From CAVQJU01 sp963712905 (GTDB taxonomy: Bacteria > Acidobacteriota > Vicinamibacteria > Vicinamibacterales > CAVVIG01), in NCBI GenBank assembly GCA_963712905.1, contig CAVQJU010000012.1:1-64000 (forward strand): a stretch of 64,000 nucleotides of DNA, written 5' to 3'. This document shows, piece by piece, positions 8,119 to 16,343 of this stretch; the stretch's first letter is position 1; every line of letters begins with the position of its first letter. The notes under the pieces are model-generated. The model was not told where the DNA came from. It saw only the letters and a list, made by a program, of their open reading frames with translations, and made no database searches. The translations under genes were made by a program, and so were the position numbers.

Positions 8119-8962
8119 TTACTGTTTGCGCAGCCACTCGGTGAATTCCTTTTGTGACACGACGTTGAACGTTCCCCGCATGCGGTAATGCGCCAGGCCG
8201 CAGAGCTCCGCGCAGGCAATTTCGAACGTGCCCGTCTGGGTCGGGAAGAAGACGACCGCCGGCGTCATGCCCGGAACGGCGTCCTGCTTCACGCGGAAAT
8301 GCGGGAGGAAGAAGCTGTGAATGACGTCCTTCGAGTGCAGCAGCACGTGGACGGCCCGGCCGAACGGCACCGTGATCTCGTTCAGCGTGATGACATCGTC
8401 CTGGGCGGCGGGATCGGACTTGATCGAGCCCCAGCGGATTCGTGGTGTCGTCGACCAGTTTCGGGTCGGTCCGGCCAAACACGCCGTCCGGTCCCGGGTA
8501 CCGCACGTTCCACATGAACTGCTGCGCGGTGACCTCGACGACGGTCGCATCCGCCGGCGGCGCCGCATCGAAGTACTCCGCCCACACCGGCATGCCGATG
8601 GCGATGACCCCACCTTCGGCAACGACCGCCATCCCGATGCCGAGCGCGGCTGACAGGACGATTTCTACTCTGCGGGGCGCGAACCGCGGACCGATGACCT
8701 CGCGCCGGGTTCCCCGCCAGACGAAGTACGCGAGCGCCAGATAACCGGCAGCGAACAGGGCGCCGACGGTGACCAGGAGATAGTGCAGCATCGCGTCGAT
8801 GCCGGCGCCGTGACGGCTGGCCAGCGCCGGCATCCAGCTCCGTGCGCCGTAGAGGACACCCACGATCGCGGTGCCCGCAAACAAGAGGGACACCAGCGAA
8901 CCTTCGAGTTTGCGATGCACGGTCGGCCGTTGTGCAACGCAGGTGCCACGACGCTGGTTCAC
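8119..8962 (-). CDS. coxB: Cytochrome c oxidase subunit II with CuA site, one +1 frameshift
   Basis: Two N-terminal transmembrane helices followed by a periplasmic cupredoxin domain that takes electrons from cytochrome c. Seen: AQQFMWNVRYPGPDG, HVLLHSKDVIHSFFLP and the complete CuA motif CAELCGLAHYRM. There is no fused cytochrome c domain. At about 8422 one extra base splits the gene: the first frame reads to NPLGLD and the next frame resumes KSDPAAQDDVITLNE; the 844-nt span is 3n+1. The GTG at 8962 gives a 42-nt longer N-terminus than the alternative GTG at 8920, and neither has a convincing ribosome site. First gene of the oxidase operon. Confidence 0.85.
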
Positions 8963-9122
8963 ACGCCGCGGCGGTCGGCTTCAGCCGCGCCGGGCGAACG
9001 TCCGCCCGAAGGCGACGCGACCGCCGATGACTGTGGGGACGTTGTGACTTATTTCGCAGCCGGGCGGAATATTCAGCGGCGGCGTTCGCGGGAATCCGGC
9101 ACGTGCGGCTCGCGCCGCGCGA

Positions 9123-10493
9123 TCACGTGAACTCGATCACTCCGGTGATGATCGTGCGATCGGCGGTGTCCTGCACCGCCTGGCGGCTGTCGGCCAGCGT
9201 ATACCGCTTCGTGATCACCGAGGTGGCGTCGATCACGCCGCGTTCGATCAGCTTCACGTAGCGCGGGATGTCGCGCATCACGTGGAGACCGCCCTGCTGC
9301 CCGGGGTGAATCGTCCGGCCCAACAGCGCCAGCGACGTGCCTGGGAAAGGCACGGGCTGAAGCGTGAACCCCATCAGCATGACGTGTCCGCCCGCGCGCG
9401 TGCAGTCCCACGCGTGCAGCACGGTTTTCACGTTGGTCGGATCGGGCTGCGCTTCGACCTTCGGCGGCACCGTCTGCAAGCCCGCGGCCTCGACGACGAA
9501 ATCCGCCCCGCGGCTCATGACCGCGTTCCCCGCCCGCCCCCATGAAACGCCGCCGGCGAAACGTCGATCGTTCGCGCCCCGGCACAACTCGCGCACCCGC
9601 TCGACGATGCCGTCGCCTTCGGCCACGGGATCGAGCGTCGTCGTGGCCCCCATCTTGAGCGCAAATTCCCGCCGATACTTGATCGGGTCCACGACAATGA
9701 CCTGGCCCGCGCCCATGACGCGTCCCGCCTGCACGGCCCCGAGACCAACAGGGCCCGCGCCGAAGACGACCACGTCGGAGCCTGGCTGGAAGTGCATGTC
9801 GGCGTGGCCGGCCGCGAACCCCGAGGCCAGCTGATCGCCGAGCAGCGTGAGCTGCGCAGCCGGCAGGTCGGTGAACACCGGCACGCAGTATTCCTCGAAG
9901 GCCGTCATCACTTCGCTCATGCCCCCGATGCCCGCCTGCGCGTACACGGGCGTGCCGTCGAGAAGCTGCGCAAACGGCGGAAACGGTTCGACGCCCGGCG
10001 CGTTCGAGAAAAACGTGAACTGACAGTAGTCCGGCCGGCCCTGCAGGCACTGATAGCACTGCCCGCACTGCGACGTGCCCGCGACCACCACGCGGTCGCC
10101 GACCTGGACACGTCTCACCTGTGCGCCCACCGCCTCGACGACGCCGAAGCCGCAGTGGTTCGGCACCTCGGCCCGCTGGATGCTGTTGGTGCTCAGCGCG
10201 CCTCGCACGATCGTGTAACACGGCGCCACGGCCAGGGACCGAATGACCACCTGCCGCGGATCGGTCGGCAGCAGGCGCATGTCCTGGATGTCGAGGGTGT
10301 TCGAGTGGCGGACGAGGCCCTTGAACGTCCGGCCGGTCTGCGTGCCCGTGACCACGGCCGGGGCCTGCGCGGCTTGCGCGCCGTGCGCCGGTGCGCCAGT
10401 CAACATCGCGGCGCCGCCGCCGAGCGCAGTGGCCCCCGACTTCAGGACGTCCCTCCGCGTCAGACGACGCCGGCGGCTCGAGCGGTTGTCCAT
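9123..10493 (-). CDS. Tat-exported zinc-binding medium-chain dehydrogenase
   Basis: Alcohol dehydrogenase superfamily protein of 456 residues with a twin-arginine signal (LTRRDVLKSGATALGGGAAM), so it should fold in the cytosol and act in the periplasm. Seen are the catalytic-zinc cysteine (VAPCYTIVRG), the second zinc His with an altered neighbour (VPNHCGFG instead of GHE), the four structural-zinc cysteines (CGQCYQCLQGRPDYC) and the nucleotide-binding GAGPVGLGAVQ. The ATG at 10493 has AAGGAG 7 nt upstream. NAD(P)-type dehydrogenases are rarely exported; a tightly bound cofactor would be needed. Divergent from the cupin gene with 42 nt between starts, so they share a control region. Confidence 0.85.
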   Translation of the reverse strand: MDNRSSRRRRLTRRDVLKSGATALGGGAAMLTGAPAHGAQAAQAPAVVTGTQTGRTFKGLVRHSNTLDIQDMRLLPTDPRQVVIRSLAVAPCYTIVRGALSTNSIQRAEVPNHCGFGVVEAVGAQVRRVQVGDRVVVAGTSQCGQCYQCLQGRPDYCQFTFFSNAPGVEPFPPFAQLLDGTPVYAQAGIGGMSEVMTAFEEYCVPVFTDLPAAQLTLLGDQLASGFAAGHADMHFQPGSDVVVFGAGPVGLGAVQAGRVMGAGQVIVVDPIKYRREFALKMGATTTLDPVAEGDGIVERVRELCRGANDRRFAGGVSWGRAGNAVMSRGADFVVEAAGLQTVPPKVEAQPDPTNVKTVLHAWDCTRAGGHVMLMGFTLQPVPFPGTSLALLGRTIHPGQQGGLHVMRDIPRYVKLIERGVIDATSVITKRYTLADSRQAVQDTADRTIITGVIEFT

Positions 10494-10535
10494 GTCCTGC
10501 TCCTTGGTCTCGTGGCCGATTATCATGTCATAAGC

Positions 10536-10961
10536 ATGGAAAGCCACTCACTCGACGACTACAAGGCCCTCAAGCTGAAATTGAGCGGCTACACGAAGCC
10601 GGGCCAGGAGCTGTTTCGAAATGTCCTCTTCGATCAGCTCTACGCGTCGATGCCGGCGGAGTCCCCGGTGAAGGTGCAGATCTACAACGCCGAGATCGCC
10701 GCGGGGGGCTTCACCAACTGGCACTGCCACAACGGCGCGACGTTCTTCATCGCGCTCGAAGGGATCTTCGAAGCGACGTTCGAAGAGGGCGTGCTCGTCA
10801 AGGCGACGGCGGGCGACGTCTACTCGGAGCCGATCGGCAAGTTCCACCGCGGCCACAACCCGCACGCCTCGATGCCGTACTTGTGCATCGGCGTCTGCAT
10901 CACGCCGCATGACCGTGATCACGTGACGAACGTCGAGCTGCCGCCGTGGCAGACCAGGTAG
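10536..10961 (+). CDS. Cupin-domain protein
   Basis: Small single-domain protein of 141 residues without a signal peptide. The cupin signature is seen in FTNWHCHNGATFFIALEG (two histidines of motif 1) and GKFHRGHNPH (motif 2 His), so it probably binds a metal in a beta-barrel. Substrate is unknown; related small cupins are regulators, isomerases or dioxygenases. The start at the ATG at 10536 was chosen because it directly precedes the conserved region and lies 42 nt from the divergent dehydrogenase. The N-terminal helix LDDYKALKLKLSGYTKPGQE is distinctive. It is convergent with the DUF2252 gene, ending 6 nt from it. Confidence 0.75.
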   Translation: MESHSLDDYKALKLKLSGYTKPGQELFRNVLFDQLYASMPAESPVKVQIYNAEIAAGGFTNWHCHNGATFFIALEGIFEATFEEGVLVKATAGDVYSEPIGKFHRGHNPHASMPYLCIGVCITPHDRDHVTNVELPPWQTR

Positions 10962-10967
10962 CCTGAA

Positions 10968-12038
10968 TCAGCGGGTGGGCCTGCCGCGCACCCACGCGCG
11001 CCAGTCCTTACCGACGGCATCCGTCATCCGCAGCGCGGCATCAGCCAGCCAGCGGCGCGGCCGCCGTCGGAGATCGGCCCGAATCCCGGCCCGGTCCGTG
11101 CCCAGGTGCATGTTGGCTGTTTCCCAACCCATGGCCCGGAGCAGCCTCTGCTCGTCCCGCCGTCCGGGGAGGTCGCTGAGCTCGATGCGTGAGCAGTCGG
11201 GCGCGAGGCGCCGGACGACCCAGCCCGCGTGGACCGCGAAAAACGGATCGGGAACACGGATCGCTCGCTTCAGGAGCCGCGCGGCGTCGGTCGAGCGCGT
11301 CTCGCCATGGCGCGTCCACACCAGCGCGGACGGCACGGCAGCCTTCGCTTCGCGCGCCACCAGGCCGCCGCCCCATTCGGCGAGCGCCACGAACCGCGGC
11401 CGGCCCAGGCTTCCGACCCCGGCCACACGCCGCACGACACGATACGGCAGCTTCGGATCGGGCATCATCGATCGCAGCGCGTCGTGGGGCGCGCCTGTCG
11501 CCACCGGGCGCAGCGTCAGCAACGCCTGCCAGAACTCGACGGGGTCGCGCAATTCGTTCAACGCGAGGCGACGCAACCACCTGCGGCGTTCGGCCAGCAC
11601 GATGGGGCGGCCTCCCTGCTCGCAGGACGTGACATACCCTTCCAGGATCGCCCCGCAGGCATCACGCGCGGAGATGTGGAGGCGTTGCGATTCGATTGCC
11701 AGGAGCGCGCTGGCCGCCAGCCGGACCAGGTCGTGCGTGTACGGCAGCCTGCACGCTTCGTCGAGATCGTTGACGCCCCATATGAGTCGTCCTTCCGCGT
11801 CGCGCCAGGTGCCGAAGTTCTCGATGTGCAGATCGCCAACACACAACACGGCAGGCGCATCCGCCACCTTCGCGCACGTGGCAGGCCATTGCTGTATCCA
11901 GCGGTAGAACGTCCCGCGCAGGAAAACGAAGGGGTTCTCCGCCAGGCGTTCGTGCTTGAGTTGCAGGTCCCGCCGGACGATCGACGTGTGGCGGCCGAGC
12001 CACGACTCGTAGGACCGCGTCGCCTCGAAGATGTCCAT
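10968..12038 (-). CDS. DUF2252 family protein
   Basis: Cytosolic protein of 356 residues belonging to DUF2252. Conserved blocks are VLCVGDLHIENFGTW near residue 70 and IWGVNDLDEACRLPYTHDL, in which GDxHxxN and NDxDE resemble the catalytic and metal-binding loops of aminoglycoside-phosphotransferase/protein-kinase-like folds; the biochemical role of the family is not established. Length is a little shorter than the usual 400-450. It follows the small hypothetical gene directly: that gene's stop codon abuts this ATG. No signal or membrane segment was seen. Confidence 0.8.
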   Translation of the reverse strand: MDIFEATRSYESWLGRHTSIVRRDLQLKHERLAENPFVFLRGTFYRWIQQWPATCAKVADAPAVLCVGDLHIENFGTWRDAEGRLIWGVNDLDEACRLPYTHDLVRLAASALLAIESQRLHISARDACGAILEGYVTSCEQGGRPIVLAERRRWLRRLALNELRDPVEFWQALLTLRPVATGAPHDALRSMMPDPKLPYRVVRRVAGVGSLGRPRFVALAEWGGGLVAREAKAAVPSALVWTRHGETRSTDAARLLKRAIRVPDPFFAVHAGWVVRRLAPDCSRIELSDLPGRRDEQRLLRAMGWETANMHLGTDRAGIRADLRRRPRRWLADAALRMTDAVGKDWRAWVRGRPTR

Positions 12039-12449
12039 CTACCGGTTGTCGTAGGGCGTCGAGATGAAGCTCACCACGGCTTCCGGGCGCAGGACGATCG
12101 CCGTGAATCCCAGCATCAGCGTGTAGCGGCCGACCGCGTCGCGTCCGAACACCAGCTGCTGCTGCAGCCTGACGTGCCAGTCGTGTACGGCGTACCAGAC
12201 GTCGCTGCCGACGTCGATGAAGTCCGGGAACTTCCCGTTCGCCTTGAGGTAATCCAGCTGCTTCGCGCGCACGGGCGCGATTTCCGCAAAGCTCCACTCG
12301 GCGGCGAGCGCCGTCCTGATGTCCCTGATCGCGCTGGTGATGTCCTGCGCGGCCTGAGGCGACATCTGCTGGGCAAATTCCTCACCACCGCCCGGCGCGA
12401 GCGCGCCCAGCCACCCGCTCATGGTCAGCAACTGGCGTCGTTCGATCAT
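12039..12449 (-). CDS. Hypothetical protein with a Tat-like N-terminus
   Basis: Protein of 136 residues I do not assign to a named family. The N-terminus (MIERRQLLTMSGWLGALAPG) resembles a short twin-arginine or lipoprotein-type leader but lacks a long hydrophobic core. The middle is helical and acidic (QAAQDITSAIRDIRTALAAE), and a tryptophan-rich stretch VWYAVHDWHVRLQQQLVFGR precedes a C-terminal YTLMLGFTAIVLRP. Its stop codon abuts the start of the DUF2252 gene downstream and a good purine-rich ribosome site (GGAGGT) precedes its ATG, so the two form an operon divergent from padR. Confidence 0.6.
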   Translation of the reverse strand: MIERRQLLTMSGWLGALAPGGGEEFAQQMSPQAAQDITSAIRDIRTALAAEWSFAEIAPVRAKQLDYLKANGKFPDFIDVGSDVWYAVHDWHVRLQQQLVFGRDAVGRYTLMLGFTAIVLRPEAVVSFISTPYDNR

Positions 12450-12531
12450 CGCGACCTCCTGAGGCTCTATCGATTGGGCGGATTGTACCTCTGGGTTGCG
12501 TCGTCGGTATTTATTCAGTATTGTTTATGAA

Positions 12532-12867
12532 ATGGCAAAGCGGGAGTTTCTGGGCGGTTTCGAGCTGCTGGTGCTGCTCGCCCTCATCAGGCTGGGCGAC
12601 GAGGCCTACGGCGTGCCGATTTCCGAGGCGATCGAGGAAAGCAGCGGTAAAGAAGTCGCACTGGGCAGTGTCTACATCACGCTCGAGCGCCTCGAACAGA
12701 AGGGATTCGTGTCTTCGAGGCTTGGCGAGCCGACCGCCGAGCGCGGCGGCCGGGCCAAGACCTATTTCCGCATCACGGCGAAGGGCTTGCGCGAAGTGCG
12801 CCAGGCGCGCCGGACGCTGATGAACCTCTGGCAGGGTGTGCCGCAGTTGCAGGGAGGAGCCTTATGA
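12532..12867 (+). CDS. PadR-family transcriptional regulator
   Basis: Winged-helix repressor of 111 residues, the typical size of the short PadR-s2 class. Seen: LGGFELLVLLALIRLGDEAYG for the first helices, VALGSVYITLERLEQKGFV for the recognition helix, RAKTYFRITAKG for the wing, and a C-terminal dimerisation helix. The ATG at 12532 is the one that starts at the conserved MAKREFLGGFE. It overlaps the next gene by ATGA. In Acidobacteriota PadR genes commonly precede ADOP-type permeases and control them; here two permease-prefix proteins follow. Upstream sequence is AT-rich (TATTTATTCAGTATTG) and may hold promoter and operator, but no clear dyad was found. Confidence 0.9.
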   Translation: MAKREFLGGFELLVLLALIRLGDEAYGVPISEAIEESSGKEVALGSVYITLERLEQKGFVSSRLGEPTAERGGRAKTYFRITAKGLREVRQARRTLMNLWQGVPQLQGGAL

Positions 12868-13514
12868 GGGTCACGCAGCCCCCACGCCTCGCGGCTTGGT
12901 TGTTCGAGCGTCTGGCGTCCGGCCCGAACCGCGAGTCCCTGGGCGGCGACCTTGCCGAGCAGTACCGGCGCGGACGTTCCTCCGCGTGGTATTGGCGCCA
13001 GGTGTTCATGGCCCTGTGGGCGAGCACGACTCAGGACATCGCCGACCACAAGCTCACGGCCGTCCGAGCGGTCATCCTCAGCTGGATGTTTCTGATCCCT
13101 TGGATCTTCTTCACGGGCTGGCTGTACGGATCGACCAAGTTCTGGGTCATGGAAACGCTGATCAGGGGATCGATCCGCTTGCATGACGTCTGGGTGATCT
13201 ACGCGGCGCCCCTGCTGATCACGTGGTGCCTTGGCTCCGCGTTGATTGGCTGGGTCGTTGCCCGATTGGAGCCGGACTGCAGGGCAGGAATGCTGTTTGC
13301 TTGTGCCGTGTCTCATCTGCTGTTTGCGGTTCAGCAGGGTGCGCCAGTCTGGCGATTGGCCAACGCGGGTCTGCCCTTCTTCGCCAGCTTCCCCGTCATG
13401 GTCAATCTCGCGGCAGTCTTCTTCGTGATGCCGCTCAGCCTTTGGCTCGGAGGACTCCTGGCTGCGCGACAGCGTCCCTCCGTCAACGCGTCCGAACCAC
13501 TGGGGGCGGCCTGA
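12864..13514 (+). CDS. Orphan permease-prefix-domain membrane protein A
   Basis: Protein of 216 residues. Residues 1-50 (PPRLAAWLFERLASGPNRES, then GDLAEQYRRGRSSAWYWRQV) match the prefix domain that is normally fused to the N-terminus of ADOP-type ABC permeases in Acidobacteriota. Instead of the FtsX/MacB permease region, four hydrophobic helices follow and the protein ends. It is coupled to padR by a 4-nt overlap and followed 1 nt later by a paralog. The role is unknown; it could be a regulator-coupled membrane protein or a remnant that has lost its permease. No frameshift is needed to explain the short length. Confidence 0.75.
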   Translation: MRVTQPPRLAAWLFERLASGPNRESLGGDLAEQYRRGRSSAWYWRQVFMALWASTTQDIADHKLTAVRAVILSWMFLIPWIFFTGWLYGSTKFWVMETLIRGSIRLHDVWVIYAAPLLITWCLGSALIGWVVARLEPDCRAGMLFACAVSHLLFAVQQGAPVWRLANAGLPFFASFPVMVNLAAVFFVMPLSLWLGGLLAARQRPSVNASEPLGAA

Positions 13515-13515
13515 C

Positions 13516-14166
13516 GTGCGCCACGATCAACCGCCACGTTTCGCCACCTGGCTGCTGAGGCGCCTCGGATCAGCGGGCAGGAACGATTCGCTGATGGGCG
13601 ATCTCGTGGAGCAGTTCAGGAGAGGACGATCCTCTTCGTGGTACTGGCGCCAGACGGTCAACGCGATGTTCACCGGCGCGATACAGGATGTCCGCGAGCA
13701 CAAGCTCCTCGCTTTACGAGCCGTAGGAATCGGCGTCTCGTCGATGTGGATGTTCTGGGCGCTGGCGAGCCTTCCGCTGCGCACTATATGGGTGCTCTCG
13801 AATGGCGGCCTGTATGTCGGCGGGCACTGGATGACGCTCGACTACAGCTGGATGCACTACCGCGGATACCTGGCGTTGCTCCTGATCGTCGTAGGGTCCG
13901 CTGGAAGCGGGTGGATCGTCGCGAGACTGCATCGCGAGCATCAGACGGCCATGGTCCTGGCATTTCTGGCCGCCCTGGTTCTGGCCGCCGCAGCCCAGCT
14001 CGTCATCCAGGTTCGACTCGTTGGCTGGCCCGTGCGCCCGATGATACACAGCGCCCCGACCATCATCGTGCTGTTCGTCGTCACGCCGATCAGCGTTCTC
14101 GTCGGCGGTCTCTGGACAGACTACGGCACCAGGACGACCGGCGCCCGCCAGAACGCGACTTTCTGA
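13516..14166 (+). CDS. Orphan permease-prefix-domain membrane protein B
   Basis: Paralog of the preceding gene, also 216 residues, starting at GTG. It shows the same N-terminal signature (PPRFATWLLRRLGSAGRNDS, then GDLVEQFRRGRSSSWYWRQ) and DVREHKLLALRAVGIG, then four hydrophobic segments different in sequence from those of protein A. The two probably arose by tandem duplication and then diverged in the membrane part. The last 46 nt overlap the convergent VWFA gene. Function is not established; the PadR linkage suggests stress- or drug-responsive expression, which is inference from the regulator family. Confidence 0.7.
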   Translation: MRHDQPPRFATWLLRRLGSAGRNDSLMGDLVEQFRRGRSSSWYWRQTVNAMFTGAIQDVREHKLLALRAVGIGVSSMWMFWALASLPLRTIWVLSNGGLYVGGHWMTLDYSWMHYRGYLALLLIVVGSAGSGWIVARLHREHQTAMVLAFLAALVLAAAAQLVIQVRLVGWPVRPMIHSAPTIIVLFVVTPISVLVGGLWTDYGTRTTGARQNATF

Positions 14167-16343
14167 CCGGCCGGGTCGAGCACGGTGACCTGACAATCGT
14201 ACCGGCCGGTCGCGAGGCTCTCGAGCGGCAGCACGAACCTGAGCGGCACCGCCTTCGAGCGCGCATCGAGCCCCTCGGTGACCGGCAGCGGCGCCGTCTC
14301 GAGCGCTTTCACCTCGCCTCGATAGAACGTGACGAACGCCACGAGCGGCTGCGTCGTCGTCGCGCCGCGTTCGTAGGCCTGCAGGAACACGTACATATCG
14401 CGGCTCTTGCTGAACACCCGCGTCACGCTCGGAATCAGCTTCTGCCCGTCGTACACCAGCGGGTTGGCGCCCACGTTCTTGTCGGAGTCCGACTTCTGGA
14501 CGTTGTAGATGGCTTCGCCAAACGGCACGCGCTGGCTCGCCAGCACGACGGAGCTGATCGGGATCCGCTTCTCCTCCCGGTTCAGGTTCGGGACCGTGAA
14601 CGCCGCCTGGAACGTGCCGACGCGCCCGGTCTCGGAGTCGCGCGCCAGGAACTTGAGGACGTACTTGCCGGGCAGCAGCGTGAACCCGGTCTCGTACTGG
14701 ATGGGACGCTTGGCGAGCTGCGCCGCCGTGTCGTCGGTCAGCTTGATGTCCAGCTTGTCGCGCACGTTCTGGATGGTGATGCCGTACTCGTCCTTGATCT
14801 CGCCGATGAAGTCGAGCGTCGTGCGCGCGGCCCCGCGGCGCCGCGCGAGCGCGAGCTCGCTGCCGGGAATCTTCACGGCCACCGGGACGAAATATTCCGC
14901 GCGATTGAGCTGGAAGTAGTTCACTTCCATCGCGATCGTGATCTCGGTGACCGGGTTCTCCAGCATCAGCGCGTCTTCGAGCTGGCGCTCCTTGTCCGCT
15001 TCGCTGAACTTCGCGAACTCCTTGTCGGCGAAGTAGCCCTGCCGGTACGAGACGTCGGCCGACAGGTTTCCGGCGAGCGAGATCTTCACGCGGTGGAACT
15101 TGCCGTCGAGCGCGGTGTGGCTGCTGTAGAAGCCGACGATGTAGTAGCTCGTGACCGCCTGGGCCGCCTGCACGATGCCCATCGACAGATCGTTGTAGTC
15201 GAACATCGCCTTGCCGCCCGTGTCCTTCGCGAGCGAATAGAGCGTGTCCTGCGATCGCTGGAAGTTGGCCAGCAGCCCGCCCGCCGCCTGGCCGGTCAGC
15301 GCGGCGACCCCCGTCGGAGACGGCCGGGTCGCGTCGCCGAGCGGGGCGGACGCCACGAGCCCGCGCGCGTCTACCGGGAAGATCGAGACGTTGGCCCTGA
15401 TCGCGGCGTTCGTGGTCGCGCGCAGCTGCGCCTGGTTGTCCACGCCGTTCAGGCGAAGGCCGCTCGAAAAATAGACGAGCGACTTCTGATCGGGCAGCGG
15501 CCGCAGCATCCCGACGGCCGTCTGCAGCGCCGACAGCTGCCGGTCCGTGTTCAGGATCGCGAACTCGGCATCGTCCTGGCCGAACGCCGTCCCTTCTTCG
15601 AGGGTGTCGGGGATGCCGTCGCCGTCCTTGTCCTCGCCGAACACGAGCGTCTGCACGACCTCGAGCAGCACGTCCTTGTTGTCGGTGAAATCCTGCTTCA
15701 CGCGGACACCGCCGCCCTGGAAGCCCATCACCGCCACGAGGTCGGCCGGCGACATCTGCGTGTTGATGTACTTCTTCGCCGCGTTGAACGCGCGCAGCAG
15801 GTCGGGCGGCGGCAGCGCCGTGAGATCGAAATACAGCACCAGCAGCCGCCGGTTCCGATACCGGATGTCGCCGGGCGGCGACGATGCGATGCGCACGTCC
15901 GTCGTCGAAGCGACGGGGTTTGCGGCTGCGGGTGGCGGCGCCGCCGGCACGGCGGGCGCGGCCACGTCCGGCGTCCCGTCGCCGATCGTCACCTGGCCTG
16001 ACGCCGAGACCGCAATCGTCGGCAGGCGCTGGAACTCCGCGAAGCTGACCATCTGAGGCTCGCCGTCTTCGGTGACGATGAAGTCCTTCGCCGTCAGCCC
16101 CTCGATCGGCTTCCCGTCCTTGTCCTTGACGGTGACCGTCTGCACGATCAGCCGCGTCGTGCTGCGAAACGTCGCCGCCGGCGGCTGCTGTGCCGGCTGT
16201 TGCGCAACCACGACTGCACCGGCCGCCAGAACGACGACCGCGACACGACAAATTACCGAACCACAAAGACCACGAAGATCACAAAGAAGCTTCTGAAATC
16301 CTTCGTGACCTTGGTGAGCTTTGTGGTTCGTCATGTCCGTCAT
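14121..16343 (-). CDS. VWFA-related (TIGR03436-type) exported protein
   Basis: Protein of about 740 residues. After the leader come a short beta domain (LIVQTVTVKDKDGKPIEGL, DFIVTEDGEPQMV), a Pro/Ala linker, and a von Willebrand A-like domain starting RNRRLLVLYFDLTALPP with MIDAS-like Asp, characteristic of the Acidobacterial VWFA-related family. The middle has GEDKDGDGIPDTLEEGT, a calcium-loop-like insertion, and SYYIVGFYS. The function is unknown, presumably adhesion or complex assembly in the envelope. The ATG at 16343 overlaps the receptor stop (TGATG), but its first roughly 25 codons are read from a palindromic repeat, so the real start may be further down, near the hydrophobic CRVAVVVLAAGAVVVAQ. 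Confidence 0.8.
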   Translation of the reverse strand: MTDMTNHKAHQGHEGFQKLLCDLRGLCGSVICRVAVVVLAAGAVVVAQQPAQQPPAATFRSTTRLIVQTVTVKDKDGKPIEGLTAKDFIVTEDGEPQMVSFAEFQRLPTIAVSASGQVTIGDGTPDVAAPAVPAAPPPAAANPVASTTDVRIASSPPGDIRYRNRRLLVLYFDLTALPPPDLLRAFNAAKKYINTQMSPADLVAVMGFQGGGVRVKQDFTDNKDVLLEVVQTLVFGEDKDGDGIPDTLEEGTAFGQDDAEFAILNTDRQLSALQTAVGMLRPLPDQKSLVYFSSGLRLNGVDNQAQLRATTNAAIRANVSIFPVDARGLVASAPLGDATRPSPTGVAALTGQAAGGLLANFQRSQDTLYSLAKDTGGKAMFDYNDLSMGIVQAAQAVTSYYIVGFYSSHTALDGKFHRVKISLAGNLSADVSYRQGYFADKEFAKFSEADKERQLEDALMLENPVTEITIAMEVNYFQLNRAEYFVPVAVKIPGSELALARRRGAARTTLDFIGEIKDEYGITIQNVRDKLDIKLTDDTAAQLAKRPIQYETGFTLLPGKYVLKFLARDSETGRVGTFQAAFTVPNLNREEKRIPISSVVLASQRVPFGEAIYNVQKSDSDKNVGANPLVYDGQKLIPSVTRVFSKSRDMYVFLQAYERGATTTQPLVAFVTFYRGEVKALETAPLPVTEGLDARSKAVPLRFVLPLESLATGRYDCQVTVLDPAGQKVAFWRAPVVLVP
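16260..16328. repeat. Hairpin with 9-nt periodic arms (CACAAAG/CACGAAG type)
   Basis: The left arm consists of three nonamers, ACCACAAAG, ACCACGAAG and ATCACAAAG; the right arm (TTCGTGACC, TTGGTGAGC, TTTGTGGTT) is its inverted counterpart, with AGAAGCTTCT at the tip. It sits between the TonB receptor gene and the VWFA gene and is read as part of the latter's N-terminus (residues around HKAHQGHEGFQ). Confidence 0.75.

Noticed and set aside
6458..8188. Long plus-strand open frames opposite coxA (for example 576 codons)
   Set aside because: They are charged, low-complexity shadow frames of a high-GC gene; the minus strand encodes an unambiguous oxidase subunit.
6353..8962. A fusion of oxidase subunits II and I
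   Set aside because: The apparent fusion is caused by the extra base near 8422; the repaired subunit II stops at 8119, before the subunit I ATG.
8966..9010. Possible further REP-like foldback upstream of coxB (around GGTCGGCTTCAGCCGCGCC)
   Set aside because: It has a CTTCAG core, but no GTAG head and only an imperfect stem; too degenerate to separate from GC-rich chance palindromes.
14121..14166. Convergent overlap of coding ends as antisense regulation (also at 27924-27996)
   Set aside because: Short 3' overlaps of 46 and 73 nt are common in dense genomes and nothing else marks them as regulatory.
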